Notes: generated by a model not told the origin, from the sequence alone. Shown: positions 1 through 9,051, numbered from the stretch's first letter. The stretch is 64,000 nucleotides of DNA from Nostoc linckia NIES-25 (GCF_002368035.1 NZ_AP018222.1:6161784-6225783), one strand, 5' to 3'. A program made the numbers and translations.

Positions 1-88
1 ACTCTGAATTATTAGAAAATTTATCTGGTAAATCAAGACTCTTTGCTTACTCTGAATTATTAGAAAATTTATCTGGTAAATCAAGACT
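1..88 (+). repeat. 48-bp tandem duplication inside a coding frame
   Basis: A 40-base segment at 1-40 is repeated exactly at 49-88. The period is 48 bp, a multiple of three, so the frame stays open and the protein gains a 16-residue repeat. More copies may lie left of the window. Confidence 0.9.
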
Positions 89-1106
89 GATGTCACAAGA
101 TAAGTTAATACAAGATAATTTATATATAGATTTAAATAAACAAATTTCTAGTTGGCAAAAACTGCTTCAGCCTAGTGTAGATATCTTTCAGCCGTCTCGT
201 CAATTAAAAGAAATCTTACTTGCCTCAAGAGTATGGGATAAGAGTTTCACAGAAGTTACACGTCAAATTCAAGAACTAAACCTATTTAGTAAACATCCAG
301 CTTTAGTACAAAATTTATTAAAACCTTCAAGGGTTTATACAGATTTTGTAGAGAAAACCCATCAACGTCTTGAGCAAAGTACAAGTGAAAAACTTGATTG
401 GGCTTTAGAGGCTTCTTTACATTTAGCAGAAGATCAATTATTAACTGCATCTGAGACTTTAGTTAATATTATTACTGTACCAGAAGACGAGGAATTATCT
501 TTACATGAAATAGATTTATTATTACCAATTGTTCAACAAGATGAATTAATAACAATTGTAGAATCCTGTGAAGAAGAGGACGAAGAGGCTCTAATACTAC
601 TTTCTCCTGCTGCCCAAGCATCTGCACAGGTAAATCGAATTTGGAAATTAATTGTTCAATGTAATGAGGTAATGCAAATTAAAGAACAGAAAGAAATGTT
701 CAAACCAACAACTAAGCTGATAGAAGCTTGTACAAATTTACATTGGATAATACCTCAAAATAAATTGAGTTTTGCAGACTTTATAGATTGTTTTTACTTT
801 ACTTTTTATGAGGGAGCAGGAAAAGATAACTTACGTTTTTTAATTAGCCACGGTGGTGTACTTGAAAAAGCAGATTGTGAATTTATTTGGTGTATTAAGC
901 ATTTAAGAAATAAGTGGCTACGTCATGATGCAGATCATGGAAAAGAAACAGATATCAAAAAGTCTTGGAAAGATTTATCTGAGAAATTCAAATGGCTTGG
1001 TCTAAACCATGCACCTATTAATGAACAACATTTTCGTCTACTACATCGCTCTTTGTTAAAAGAAGCAGAGTCTTTTTTAGAAAAAATTTTGGAAAAATTG
1101 ATGTAA
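3..1106 (+). CDS. Partial protein with a HEPN-like C-terminal motif (5' end outside window)
   Basis: The reading frame is open from the window edge, so the ATG at position 90 is probably internal and the gene starts upstream. I do not recognise the family. The visible 367 residues are mostly helical and acidic (a Glu/Asp-rich stretch EEEDEEA lies mid-protein). Near the C-terminus is HLRNKWLRHDADHG, which fits the R-N-x4-H pattern of HEPN domains, a fold that includes many RNA-cutting toxins and defence effectors. That link is inference from one motif. The N-terminal visible part consists of two copies of a 16-residue unit starting SELLENLSGKSRL, made by a 48-bp in-frame DNA duplication. The gene is more AT-rich than most neighbours. 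A hairpin follows the stop codon. Confidence 0.6.
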   Translation, partial: SELLENLSGKSRLFAYSELLENLSGKSRLMSQDKLIQDNLYIDLNKQISSWQKLLQPSVDIFQPSRQLKEILLASRVWDKSFTEVTRQIQELNLFSKHPALVQNLLKPSRVYTDFVEKTHQRLEQSTSEKLDWALEASLHLAEDQLLTASETLVNIITVPEDEELSLHEIDLLLPIVQQDELITIVESCEEEDEEALILLSPAAQASAQVNRIWKLIVQCNEVMQIKEQKEMFKPTTKLIEACTNLHWIIPQNKLSFADFIDCFYFTFYEGAGKDNLRFLISHGGVLEKADCEFIWCIKHLRNKWLRHDADHGKETDIKKSWKDLSEKFKWLGLNHAPINEQHFRLLHRSLLKEAESFLEKILEKLM

Positions 1107-1176
1107 TAAAACCCCACCCAAAACTCATACCATTTCACACAAGTTAGAGATTTACAAATCTTTTTACAGATTACAA

Positions 1177-1211
1177 AAGATTCCCGACTTTTCTCATAAG
1201 TCAGGAATCTT
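1177..1211 (+). terminator. Hairpin after the first gene
   Basis: Arms of 14 bases at 1177-1190 and 1198-1211 pair with one mismatch around a 7-base loop. It lies 70 bases after the stop of the upstream gene and only a short T stretch (AGTTTT) follows, so terminator or dispersed palindrome are both possible. Confidence 0.4.
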
Positions 1212-1279
1212 AGTTTTGGAGCGATGCCTGCGGCGGGCAAAGCCTACGCTACTCTACAATTAATTCAAAATCGAAAATC

Positions 1280-1382
1280 ATACCAATTCAATTAATGATT
1301 GCAACACATCCTTGGGTAAAGACGCAATGAATCGCGTCTCTACAAATGGTCTATTTGTCGCATTATTTTTTCAAATTGGTAT
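1280..1382. mobile_element. MITE-like element with ATACCAATT ends
   Basis: Terminal inverted repeats ATACCAATT (1280-1288) and AATTGGTAT (1374-1382) enclose about 100 bases. The interior holds a copy of the GTAGAGACGC-type palindrome (around 1318-1350). The right end overlaps the first base of the EF-G-like stop codon. No transposase is present, so it would be non-autonomous. No clear target duplication beyond a possible TA is visible. Confidence 0.45.
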
Positions 1383-3427
1383 TACTTACCGTTGCCGTTA
1401 CCACCGTTGCCATTGCCAGCTATAACGCGTTCGGCGAGTTTTTCTGGTACTTCCTGTAAATGGTCATAAGCCCAGTGGAAAGAACCAACGCCTAAGGTGA
1501 GCGATCGCAACTCTACAATAAAGTTCTGCATCTCTGCTTGTGGCAAGTATGCAACTACATTATCCCAGCCTTGCCAATCGTTTTTGCCCTCGTAGCCTAA
1601 AATTTGCCCCCGTCTACCACTCAACAGTTGCAACACCTTGGAGGTAAATTCGCTTGGTGTTGTCACTTCTACCCGCAAAATCGGTTCTAATAAGGTAGGT
1701 TGTGCTTGGGGTATTCCCGTTTGCATTGCTAATCGGGCGGCTTGTTTAAAGGCTTGTTCGGAACTATCAACGTTGTGATAAGAACCGTTGGTCAAAGTTA
1801 CCGCGACATCCACCACAGGGAAACCCAGAGGCCCATGTGCGAGAAATTCCCGCACGCCCATTTCTACGCCAGGAATATACTGTCTTGGAACGACACCGCC
1901 GACGATGGTTTCATTAAAGTTAAATCCTTCGCCGCGCGGTAGGGGCTTGATGTCGAGGAAAACATCACCAAATTGACCGTGACCACCGCTTTGGTGTTTG
2001 TATCGTCCGTGAACTGAAGCCACGGTTTTGCGGATGGTTTCTTTATAAGGCACCTGCGGTAAATGGGTCGTCATCGGCAAATTATATTTGCGGCGCAGTC
2101 TATCTAAAGCGACTTGCAAATGAATTTCGCCTTGACCCCAGAGGATAACTTCGTGGGTGTCGCCGTGTTGTTCCCAAGCCAGCGAACAGTCTTCTTCTAA
2201 TAGCTTAGTAATGGCAGCGCTGAGTTTAACTTCATCGTTGCGCTTTTCTGGTGTAATTGCCAGGGCAAACACAGGTTCCAACTGTTCAGCTTTGGGTAAT
2301 TGTATCGCTGCGGATTCTGTGGAGATTGTATCGCTGGTTTTGATTCCTTCCAAACGGCTCAAGGCGACAATTTCACCAGCAGCAACTTCATTAACTGATT
2401 GCTGTTGTTGTCCCATGAGGCGATAAATTCCACCGGTGCGAACGCCATTGAGGACAAGACCATCGGTTAATTTGCCCCGCCAAACGCGCACTAGGGAGAG
2501 TTTGCCACCTTGGGGAGTGTAGTAAGTTTTGAGTACCTGGGCTAGGGGAGCATTGCCTTTAATATTTTTTAAGCGGCGTTCTGCTGTGGTTTCTGGTTCG
2601 GGGGCTTCCCGTAACAAAGCTTCTATTAGAGGTCTTACACCATAATCTTGTTCTGCCACACCAAAGAAAACGGGGACTACTAAATCTGCCCCTAATTCCA
2701 TTTTTAAATCTTTGAGGATTTCTTCTTGGGGTGGTTCGATATCTTCTAAAAGTTCTTCGAGTAAATGATCGTCAAAATTTGCTAAGGCTTCGAGCATTTC
2801 TGCCCGTGCTATATGTTCTTCTTGTTTTAAATTTTCGGGGAAGGGGATGGGGTCTGCGGGTGCGCCGGGATGATATTGATATGCTTGTTCGCTCACCATG
2901 TCGATAAAGCCGGTGAGTTGTTCCCCTTGCATGATGGGATATTGATGGGCTACTAGGGGACGGCTGGAAACTGCTTTGAGGGCGTGTAATGTTTCTAAAA
3001 CATGGATGTTTGCCCTGTCCATTTTGTTGACGAAAACTATGTGGGGAATTTCCCAATCGTCGAGGAATTTAAATAGAGGGGCGAGGGTGAGGACGCGATC
3101 GCGTATCGGTTCGCAAACTACAATTGCGGCATCGACTCCTATTAAAGCATTGTATGTTTCTTGGGCAAATTCTACGCTTCCAGGACAATCAACAAAAGTG
3201 AAGCGAGTACCGTTATACTCAGTGCTAGCAGCGCTGACTTCTACACTCATGTGGCGATCGCGCGACTCGGCAGCACTATCTCCTACTGTGTTACTGTCTT
3301 TAACACTTCCTTTGCGAGAAATCGCCCCTGTCACAAATAACAAACTTTCTAGTAAAGTTGTTTTTCCACTCAAATAAGGCCCAACAATTGCAACATTCCG
3401 CGAACCCGATTTTACTTTTTCGTTCAT
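1382..3427 (-). CDS. Elongation factor G-like GTPase, divergent paralogue
   Basis: A 681-residue translation-factor GTPase with EF-G domain order: G domain, domain II, and domains III-V including the RYKHQSGGHGQFGDV stretch of domain IV. The G motifs are atypical. The P-loop is GPYLSGKTT (residues 16-24) instead of GHVDHGKTT. Switch II reads DCPGS instead of DTPGH, so the histidine that activates the hydrolytic water in EF-G and EF-Tu is replaced by Ser. Switch I reads RHMS instead of RGIT. The NKMD specificity motif is intact. The tail is a Gly/Asn run (GNGNGGNGNGK). I chose the ATG at 3427 because AAGGGAGG lies 5 bases upstream; an upstream in-frame start at 3463 lacks this. It is likely one of the extra EF-G-like genes of cyanobacteria, not the main fusA of the str operon. 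Confidence 0.88.
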   Translation of the reverse strand: MNEKVKSGSRNVAIVGPYLSGKTTLLESLLFVTGAISRKGSVKDSNTVGDSAAESRDRHMSVEVSAASTEYNGTRFTFVDCPGSVEFAQETYNALIGVDAAIVVCEPIRDRVLTLAPLFKFLDDWEIPHIVFVNKMDRANIHVLETLHALKAVSSRPLVAHQYPIMQGEQLTGFIDMVSEQAYQYHPGAPADPIPFPENLKQEEHIARAEMLEALANFDDHLLEELLEDIEPPQEEILKDLKMELGADLVVPVFFGVAEQDYGVRPLIEALLREAPEPETTAERRLKNIKGNAPLAQVLKTYYTPQGGKLSLVRVWRGKLTDGLVLNGVRTGGIYRLMGQQQQSVNEVAAGEIVALSRLEGIKTSDTISTESAAIQLPKAEQLEPVFALAITPEKRNDEVKLSAAITKLLEEDCSLAWEQHGDTHEVILWGQGEIHLQVALDRLRRKYNLPMTTHLPQVPYKETIRKTVASVHGRYKHQSGGHGQFGDVFLDIKPLPRGEGFNFNETIVGGVVPRQYIPGVEMGVREFLAHGPLGFPVVDVAVTLTNGSYHNVDSSEQAFKQAARLAMQTGIPQAQPTLLEPILRVEVTTPSEFTSKVLQLLSGRRGQILGYEGKNDWQGWDNVVAYLPQAEMQNFIVELRSLTLGVGSFHWAYDHLQEVPEKLAERVIAGNGNGGNGNGK

Positions 3428-3708
3428 AAAACCTCCCTTGCGGTAATTCATTACCAACCGCATTACGCTATGTATATCAGGGATAAAAAATGGTTCTCTG
3501 GAGTCAAAATTACCCCTTCTTTAATTTGTTATTATCCTACCTTTAATCCAAAGTTAAAAAAATTGTAGCCTGTCGTAAGATTTAGCTTAAGAAAAGTTAA
3601 GTAACACAAAGTTTAATAGTCAATCAAAAAGTTTTGTAAAAAACTTCAGCATTCACTAAAGTTTTTGTTAAGTAAACTAACTGGAAATTGTCGTGATTTA
3701 GAAAATCT

Positions 3709-4623
3709 ATGAGATTATTACTATATAAATATCGCATAGCAACTATAGTAAGTTTGATAGTAGTGGGTATTATCATCTCCCCCTCTTCCCTTGCTTCCCC
3801 TGCTCCTCTTCCCTCAAAGCTGGCACAGTCTAATAGTCAAACTGCCATAGACAAGTTAAACCAAGGCTTACAGGCAATTCAGGCAGGAAGAGTACAAGAT
3901 GCGATCGCTGCTTTTAAACAAGCAAGTCAATTAGATCCGACATTGGCAGCAGCACACTATAATTTAGGGCTAGCATTGCGACAAACAGGACAATTACAAC
4001 CCTCTGCGGACGCATTTTATCGAGCCACGCAAGCCGATCCTAAATTTGCTCCAGCGTTTGCTAATTTAGGCGGTACGCTATTAGAAGGGAATAATTTAGA
4101 GTTAGCTAACGATTACTTACTACATGCCCTAGAACTCGATCCCAAACTAGGGTTTGCTCACTATAACTTGGGCTTGCTGCGAGAACAGCAACGAGATTGC
4201 GATCGGGCGATCGCATCTTTTAAAAAAGCCATAGAATATAGCAAAAATGCGCCAGAACCTCCTTACCATATCGGGATGTGCTATCTTCAACAAGGCAAAC
4301 TCGATCGAGCTGAAGAAGCTTTTAATCAAGCAATAAAAATTAATCCTAAATATCCAGAAGCTTATTATAATATTGGCTCAATTCTGTTTAACCAACGCAA
4401 ATTCCAAGAAGCTTTAGAGGCTTTTAGAAAATCAGCCGAAGCTAACTCCAACTATCCCAATGCTTATTATGGTGCTGGCTTAGTTTTTATGCAGTTACAA
4501 CAATATAGAGATGCAGCACAAGTATTACAATTTGCCAGAGATTTATACAATGCTCAGGGTAATCCTCAATGGGCAAAAAATACCGAACAATTGTTGCAAC
4601 AAGCACAAAATTTAAATCGATGA
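3709..4623 (+). CDS. Secreted or membrane-anchored TPR protein
   Basis: 304 residues. The N-terminus has basic residues and a hydrophobic core (about residues 11-30, IATIVSLIVVGIIIS), followed by Ala/Pro-rich sequence, consistent with a signal peptide or a single anchor. From residue 45 to the end there are about seven tetratricopeptide repeats with the usual pattern (for example AHYNLGLALRQTGQ and AYYNIGSILFNQRK). TPR arrays are protein-binding scaffolds, so the partner cannot be named. The gene stands alone, divergent from the EF-G-like gene across an AT-rich 281-bp spacer. A triple palindrome follows directly after the stop codon. Confidence 0.8.
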   Translation: MRLLLYKYRIATIVSLIVVGIIISPSSLASPAPLPSKLAQSNSQTAIDKLNQGLQAIQAGRVQDAIAAFKQASQLDPTLAAAHYNLGLALRQTGQLQPSADAFYRATQADPKFAPAFANLGGTLLEGNNLELANDYLLHALELDPKLGFAHYNLGLLREQQRDCDRAIASFKKAIEYSKNAPEPPYHIGMCYLQQGKLDRAEEAFNQAIKINPKYPEAYYNIGSILFNQRKFQEALEAFRKSAEANSNYPNAYYGAGLVFMQLQQYRDAAQVLQFARDLYNAQGNPQWAKNTEQLLQQAQNLNR

Positions 4624-4627
4624 ATAG

Positions 4628-4744
4628 TCATTAGTAGAGACGCGATTAATCACGTCTGTACAATAATCATTAGTAGAGACGCGATTAATCGCGTCTGTAC
4701 AATAATCATTAGTAGAGACGCGATTAATCACGTCTGTACAATAG
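4628..4744. repeat. Three tandem 39-bp palindromic repeats
   Basis: Three consecutive 39-bp units (starts 4628, 4667, 4706), each holding the GTAGAGACGCGATTAATCGC type inverted repeat plus a TCATTA spacer. The copies differ mainly in a G/A change in one arm (CACGTCT or CGCGTCT). This is the same family found at 7928, 14798, 38107 and elsewhere in the window. Confidence 0.85.
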
Positions 4745-4893
4745 TCATTAATGAATAAGCAATGCCCTATGCCCAAGTTTACCGATCGATTGTTAAGCTC
4801 CCTGAGGCACAAAAATTTAATATTGCGTAACATAAAATTATTGGGTTGACTCGCTGGTGTTGTCTGAAGTTGTCCTGACTGGAATGAAACGTA

Positions 4894-5442
4894 ATGCAAA
4901 AGCGCCTGAAGAGTCGATTTTTATTTCGCGATCGCTGGCTAGATCGCCACTCAATTGTTCGCAACATGGAAGCCTTTCAAGACTTAATTGTGATTGTCCT
5001 GTGTTTGGGTTTGTTTGCGGTTATGCTGATCCAATTGTGGGGGATAGCTATTGCCCTCATGCAGCCACTAGACTATAAACAAGTGACTGCAAAAATACTA
5101 TTTGTGTTGATTTTAGTCGAGTTATTTCGACTGTTAATGGTCTATTTACAAGAACATAGTATTTCTGTAGGAGTAGCAGTTGAGGTAACAATTGTTTCTG
5201 TTCTCCGAGAAATAGTAGTCCACGGAGTATTAGAGATTTCTTCCTTTCAGACAGGTGCAATTTGCGGCTTATTGTTTATTCTGGGTGGCTTATTAATAGT
5301 CTGTGCTAAAACGCCACACATGGATTGTATAAGTGCTAACACTAAATTGTGTCCTATTGTCTATAAAGGAGGTAGGGAACGAGCAAACGATCTGCAATTT
5401 CAGTATTCACGTCAATGTGACAAAAATCAACCTATTGCATAA
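4894..5442 (+). CDS. PsiE-family (phosphate-starvation-inducible) membrane protein
   Basis: 182 residues with four predicted membrane helices (about 28-57, 64-86, 90-111 and 119-138) and a short basic N-terminus, the layout of the PsiE family. The stretch VELFRLLMVYLQEH between helices 2 and 3 fits the family. PsiE proteins are inner-membrane proteins named for phosphate-starvation induction in E. coli; their biochemical role is not settled. No Pho box was identified here. The last 40 residues are polar and presumably cytoplasmic. The next gene converges on it. Confidence 0.7.
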   Translation: MQKRLKSRFLFRDRWLDRHSIVRNMEAFQDLIVIVLCLGLFAVMLIQLWGIAIALMQPLDYKQVTAKILFVLILVELFRLLMVYLQEHSISVGVAVEVTIVSVLREIVVHGVLEISSFQTGAICGLLFILGGLLIVCAKTPHMDCISANTKLCPIVYKGGRERANDLQFQYSRQCDKNQPIA

Positions 5443-5455
5443 ATTACTATCAAAA

Positions 5456-5539
5456 AAAGGAGCGGTGGATTAATAAATTAAAATATAAAAGGTAAAAGTA
5501 AAAATAGTACTTTTTATTTTTTAATATCGCTGCTCCTTT
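5456..5539. terminator. Possible inverted repeat between convergent genes
   Basis: AAAGGAGC at 5456-5463 and GCTCCTTT at 5532-5539 could pair around a very AT-rich 68-base interior. The position between two convergent stop codons suggests a bidirectional terminator, but the loop is long. Confidence 0.25.
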
Positions 5540-5578
5540 GCTTGAAGGTACGCCTGAGAATTACTGCACAAAATCGAA

Positions 5579-6127
5579 TTATTTAAAGTGTTTAAATTTT
5601 TCTAAATATTTATTTAATTTATGTCGATCTAGAGGTTCAGTTATAATATTATTCATTCCAATCAGTTGACTTAAAACTAAGATTGCTGCTTGGTGGTAAC
5701 GATCGCCTCCATTTGATGCTGAGTAATACGTTAAAACATAAGTAATAATATTGTTCTCAAAAAAATCAATAGCAGTTTTTAACACACAACCTTCAGTATC
5801 AATTCCACAAATAAACACTGTCTGAATATTTCTTTTTTTTAGAAATGTCAGAGTTTCTTCATTGCAAGCAGTATATACAGTTTTATCAAAAACTACTTTA
5901 GCAAATGGGTTAATATCGTCAACAATTTTTTGCTCTTTTTCAGAAAACATTTGATGCCAATTTAAATGTTTTACATAAGGGCTATCAAAGGTATTTATAA
6001 ATCTGGTAAACACAACATATTCAAATACATTTTGCTTTAATAAAGAGTTAACATTTTGTATGACAGAACTCGTATTTTGAGTTATGAATCCATTTTGAAC
6101 ATCAATAATAAATAGGCAGAAATTCAT
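5579..6127 (-). CDS. Isochorismatase-family cysteine hydrolase
   Basis: 182 residues. The catalytic triad of the isochorismatase-like fold is visible: Asp9 (IIDVQNGF), Lys82 (FDKTVYTA) and Cys114 (GIDTEGCVLKTA). Members cleave nicotinamide, N-carbamoyl amides, isochorismate or related small molecules in the cytosol. The substrate cannot be assigned here: there is no siderophore or NAD gene cluster around it, and the residues lining the pocket are not diagnostic by eye. It is AT-rich compared with its neighbours and stands alone, which could indicate acquisition from elsewhere. Confidence 0.85.
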   Translation of the reverse strand: MNFCLFIIDVQNGFITQNTSSVIQNVNSLLKQNVFEYVVFTRFINTFDSPYVKHLNWHQMFSEKEQKIVDDINPFAKVVFDKTVYTACNEETLTFLKKRNIQTVFICGIDTEGCVLKTAIDFFENNIITYVLTYYSASNGGDRYHQAAILVLSQLIGMNNIITEPLDRHKLNKYLEKFKHFK

Positions 6128-6390
6128 TGGGCGGTTCGTTCGTTATAATATATGGCGCATCTTGATACAAGATTGCTATCAGAATTGATAAATCATAATT
6201 CAAAGGGCTTTCAGATAAGACAGTTAACGCATTTAACAAAAAGTTCTTAAAAGAGCCGACTAGTCATTTGGTATATAACCGACCTTTGCAAGGTACTTCC
6301 GACGTATTGAACTATACCCTTTTTGGAAGATGAATTACTCTTTGAGCCTCAGTATAAGTTAATTATAAATCTTACAAAGAGGTTCAAACA

Positions 6391-6636
6391 ATGGCTACTA
6401 ATACAGGTAACGGACAGTCTCAAGAACCAATTAGCAACTTGGAGTACGATTTTGTCACCGTGTTACACAACAAGGCTGAAGCTGTTAAGGCTTATGATAC
6501 TTACATTAAAGATGCACAAGAAGTAGGTTCCCAGCCTTGTGTAGAGTTGTTCCAAAAATTGCGCCAATCTGATATTGAGCAAGCAAGAGAAATTCGTCAC
6601 CATCTACAAGAAGTACTGCAACACGGTAAGATGTAA
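6391..6636 (+). CDS. Small conserved-type cyanobacterial protein, all helical
   Basis: 81 residues, preceded by a good ribosome site (AAAGAGG, 8 bases before ATG). The composition suggests two long amphipathic helices (about 18-43 and 49-78) like half of a ferritin-like bundle, with EYDFVTVLHNKAEAVKAYD and SDIEQAREIRHHL as the two helical stretches. I do not know its function and no metal-binding E-x-x-H pair is clear. Codon use is regular and a strong hairpin terminator lies downstream, both supporting a real, well-expressed gene. Confidence 0.6.
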   Translation: MATNTGNGQSQEPISNLEYDFVTVLHNKAEAVKAYDTYIKDAQEVGSQPCVELFQKLRQSDIEQAREIRHHLQEVLQHGKM

Positions 6637-6841
6637 CCCAACTCTGAGAGTGCCCAAATGCAATGAACTTGTCTAAACGGTTTAGTATTCTATGTCATTA
6701 GTGATATTATGCCGTTATACAGAAGTGTTTGATAGTTGAAGGATGTAGTAGCGATCGCCTTTAGTAAGCACTCGATGACGTGCAAAATGTAATCGCTACC
6801 AGTAATACAAATACACAATTTTGGGGCACGATAAAAGTATG

Positions 6842-6871
6842 GTCGAGAGGAGTAGTAATACTCCCCTCGAC
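6842..6871 (+). terminator. Hairpin terminator candidate
   Basis: Thirteen-base arms (6842-6854 and 6859-6871) pair with one mismatch around a GTAA loop, followed by CTTTAGTT. It lies about 200 bases after the 81-residue gene. Confidence 0.5.
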
Positions 6872-6913
6872 TTTAGTTATGGGAGTCAACTGATTGAGTT
6901 ACCAATTACAACA

Positions 6914-6945
6914 TAAAAAAAGCAGATGGAACAACCAACTGCTTT
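6914..6945 (-). terminator. Rho-independent terminator of metF
   Basis: Read on the minus strand, AGCAGTTGG and CCATCTGCT pair with one mismatch around a short loop and are followed by seven T residues. It lies 23 bases beyond the metF stop codon. Confidence 0.75.
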
Positions 6946-6967
6946 GCTCAAAAATGTATTACTTTGT

Positions 6968-7888
6968 TTACCTTGATACCAACTGATTAACTGTAGTAAC
7001 TCCAGCTAAATCTAAAATTGGCGCAATTAAATCTTCGCGTTTCACTGCCATCATGTGGACGCCTTGACACAATTGCCGCGCTATCCGCACTTGTTCTGCG
7101 GCAATTTTCATTCCTTCTTCGAGAGGATCTTTGGCTTTTGCTAATCTATCAATAATATGTTGGGGAATATTTACACCTGGAACACATTTATTAATAAATT
7201 GAGCATTCTTAGCCGATTTCAACAGGAAAATTCCTGCCAAAATTGGTTTTTTATAGCCAGCCGCAATTGTATCCATAAATTTTTCTAAACATTCAAAATC
7301 AGTAATCAACTGACTTTGAAAAAATTGCGCTCCGGCTTCGATTTTACGTTCAAATCGACTTTGCAAACCCGACCAACTCTTACATTGTGGATCTACTGCG
7401 GCACCAGGAAATAAATCTAGTGCCCCATCAGTTAGGGATTTATCGTTGCAATCAACGCCTTGATTCAGCTTGCGAATCACTTGTAAGAGTCGCACGGCTT
7501 CTAAGTCAAAAACAGCTTTGCAATCTGGATGATCGCCTACTTTTACTGGGTCACCAGTTAGGGCTAATATATTTTGTATGCCCAAAGCATGAGCGCCCAT
7601 CAAATCGGCTTGTAAACCAATGCGGTTGCGATCGCGGCAAGCAATTTGACAAATCGGCTCTACACCGTTTTGTAATAAAATTACTGATGCCACCAATGAA
7701 GACATCCGCAGCACGGCGCGGCTACCATCGGTAATATTGACGGCATGAACCCTCCCCTTAAGGGTCGCCGCCATTTTAATCATGTGGCTTGGATCTCCAC
7801 CTTTTGGAGGTGCTACCTCAGCGGTAACTAAAAATTCACCTGCTTGCACGGCTCTACGAAAGGCAGTGGGGCTATGGGTGTGATGCAT
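6968..7888 (-). CDS. metF: 5,10-methylenetetrahydrofolate reductase
   Basis: 306 residues, the size of bacterial MetF. The enzyme reduces 5,10-methylene-THF to 5-methyl-THF with FAD, feeding methionine synthesis. The TIM-barrel signatures are visible: VTAEVAPPKGGDP near the N-terminus (with the conserved catalytic Glu of the first strand), NITDG, LALTGDPVK, and AGAQFFQSQLITD late in the sequence. It ends with its own terminator and lies downstream of trpS on the same strand with a 150-bp gap that holds two hairpins, so co-transcription is doubtful. Confidence 0.92.
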   Translation of the reverse strand: MHHTHSPTAFRRAVQAGEFLVTAEVAPPKGGDPSHMIKMAATLKGRVHAVNITDGSRAVLRMSSLVASVILLQNGVEPICQIACRDRNRIGLQADLMGAHALGIQNILALTGDPVKVGDHPDCKAVFDLEAVRLLQVIRKLNQGVDCNDKSLTDGALDLFPGAAVDPQCKSWSGLQSRFERKIEAGAQFFQSQLITDFECLEKFMDTIAAGYKKPILAGIFLLKSAKNAQFINKCVPGVNIPQHIIDRLAKAKDPLEEGMKIAAEQVRIARQLCQGVHMMAVKREDLIAPILDLAGVTTVNQLVSR

Positions 7889-7927
7889 ATCATTAGAAAT
7901 CTCGATTTATTAAAGAATAAGTCAGAA

Positions 7928-7997
7928 GTAGAGACGCGATTAATCGCGTCTGTACAAAATTCAATTGAAGAATTCAGGCTTCAGTCGGCTGAATTCT
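7928..7997. repeat. Two hairpins between trpS and metF
   Basis: 7928-7954 is a single copy of the GTAGAGACGCGATTAATCGC palindrome. Next to it, AGAATTCAG (7969-7977) and CTGAATTCT (7989-7997) form a perfect 9-bp stem that could act as the trpS terminator on the minus strand. Confidence 0.7.
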
Positions 7998-8040
7998 GTC
8001 TTGTTAAATGGTATAACAAATCACACCTAAAAGGTAAAAC

Positions 8041-9051
8041 TCATAGAGGCAGAGAGTAGCCTAAAGCGATTTTGACTTGTGATAAAGTTTGATTAGCGAT
8101 CGCTCTCGCTTTTTCGGCTCCATCCCGCAACACTGACTCCAAATAGCTTTTGTTCTCAGTTACCGCCTCATATTTTTCTTGGATTGGTTTGAGAGCCTCA
8201 ATAATTGTGTCTGCTAACAAAGGCTTGAATTGTCCCCAACCCATATCTTGACATTCAACTGCTACATCTTCTTTTGTCTTGCCTGAAAGCAATGCATACA
8301 GAGTTAATAAATTGTTGCACTCTGGACGCTCCGGATCGTCAAAAGTCAAACCACGAATCGGATCGGTTTTACAACGCTTAATTTTGTATTGAATTTGCTC
8401 TGGTGAATCTAGCAAATTGATGCGGCTTAAATCTGAAGGATCGGACTTAGACATTTTGCGCGTACCGTCCGCCAAACTCATCACCCTTGCCCCTTGTTTG
8501 GGAATTAAAGGATCTGGTAACTTCAGAACAGGCTGTTCTGGTTTACCAAATTGGTGATTTAATCGAGCTGCAATATCCCGTGTCAATTCCAAATGTTGCT
8601 TTTGGTCTTCACCCACTGGCACTTTATCAGCTTGGTAAAGCAAAATATCAGATGCCATTAGCACTGGGTAATCCAACAAACCTGCACTCACATTTTCTCC
8701 CTGCTTGACGGCCTTTTCCTTAAACTGGATCATATCTTGCAGCCAGTTTAGGGGTGTAATACAGTTGAGCAACCAGGTGAGTTCGCTGTGGGCTGAAACG
8801 TGGGATTGCACAAAAATGGTGGAGTGATTTAAATCGAGACCACAAGCTAGATACAAAGCAACCAGGGTATAAGTATCAGCTGCCAACTGTGTTGGGTCGT
8901 GTGGCACTGTAATTGCGTGCAAATCAGCCACGAAGAGGTAATTTTCGTATTCGCTCTGACCTTCTACCCAGTTGCGAATGGCTCCCAAGTAGTTGCCTAG
9001 ATGGTAATTGCCGGTTGGTTGAACTCCAGAAAGAACACGTTGCTTGCCCAT
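8041..9051 (-). CDS. trpS: Tryptophanyl-tRNA synthetase
   Basis: 336 residues, normal for bacterial TrpS. This class I enzyme charges tRNA-Trp in the cytosol. The HIGH-equivalent motif is PTGNYHLGNYLG (residues 12-23), the tryptophan pocket region GLLDYPVLMASDIL is present, and the KMSKS loop is at residues 199-203 (KMSKSDP). The ATG start is the only good one, giving the usual MGKQRVLSGVQPTG N-terminus. Confidence 0.96.
   Translation of the reverse strand: MGKQRVLSGVQPTGNYHLGNYLGAIRNWVEGQSEYENYLFVADLHAITVPHDPTQLAADTYTLVALYLACGLDLNHSTIFVQSHVSAHSELTWLLNCITPLNWLQDMIQFKEKAVKQGENVSAGLLDYPVLMASDILLYQADKVPVGEDQKQHLELTRDIAARLNHQFGKPEQPVLKLPDPLIPKQGARVMSLADGTRKMSKSDPSDLSRINLLDSPEQIQYKIKRCKTDPIRGLTFDDPERPECNNLLTLYALLSGKTKEDVAVECQDMGWGQFKPLLADTIIEALKPIQEKYEAVTENKSYLESVLRDGAEKARAIANQTLSQVKIALGYSLPL

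Noticed and set aside
4628..4744. Possible CRISPR array
   Set aside because: The 39-bp units are almost identical including the spacers, so there are no variable spacers. No cas gene is nearby.
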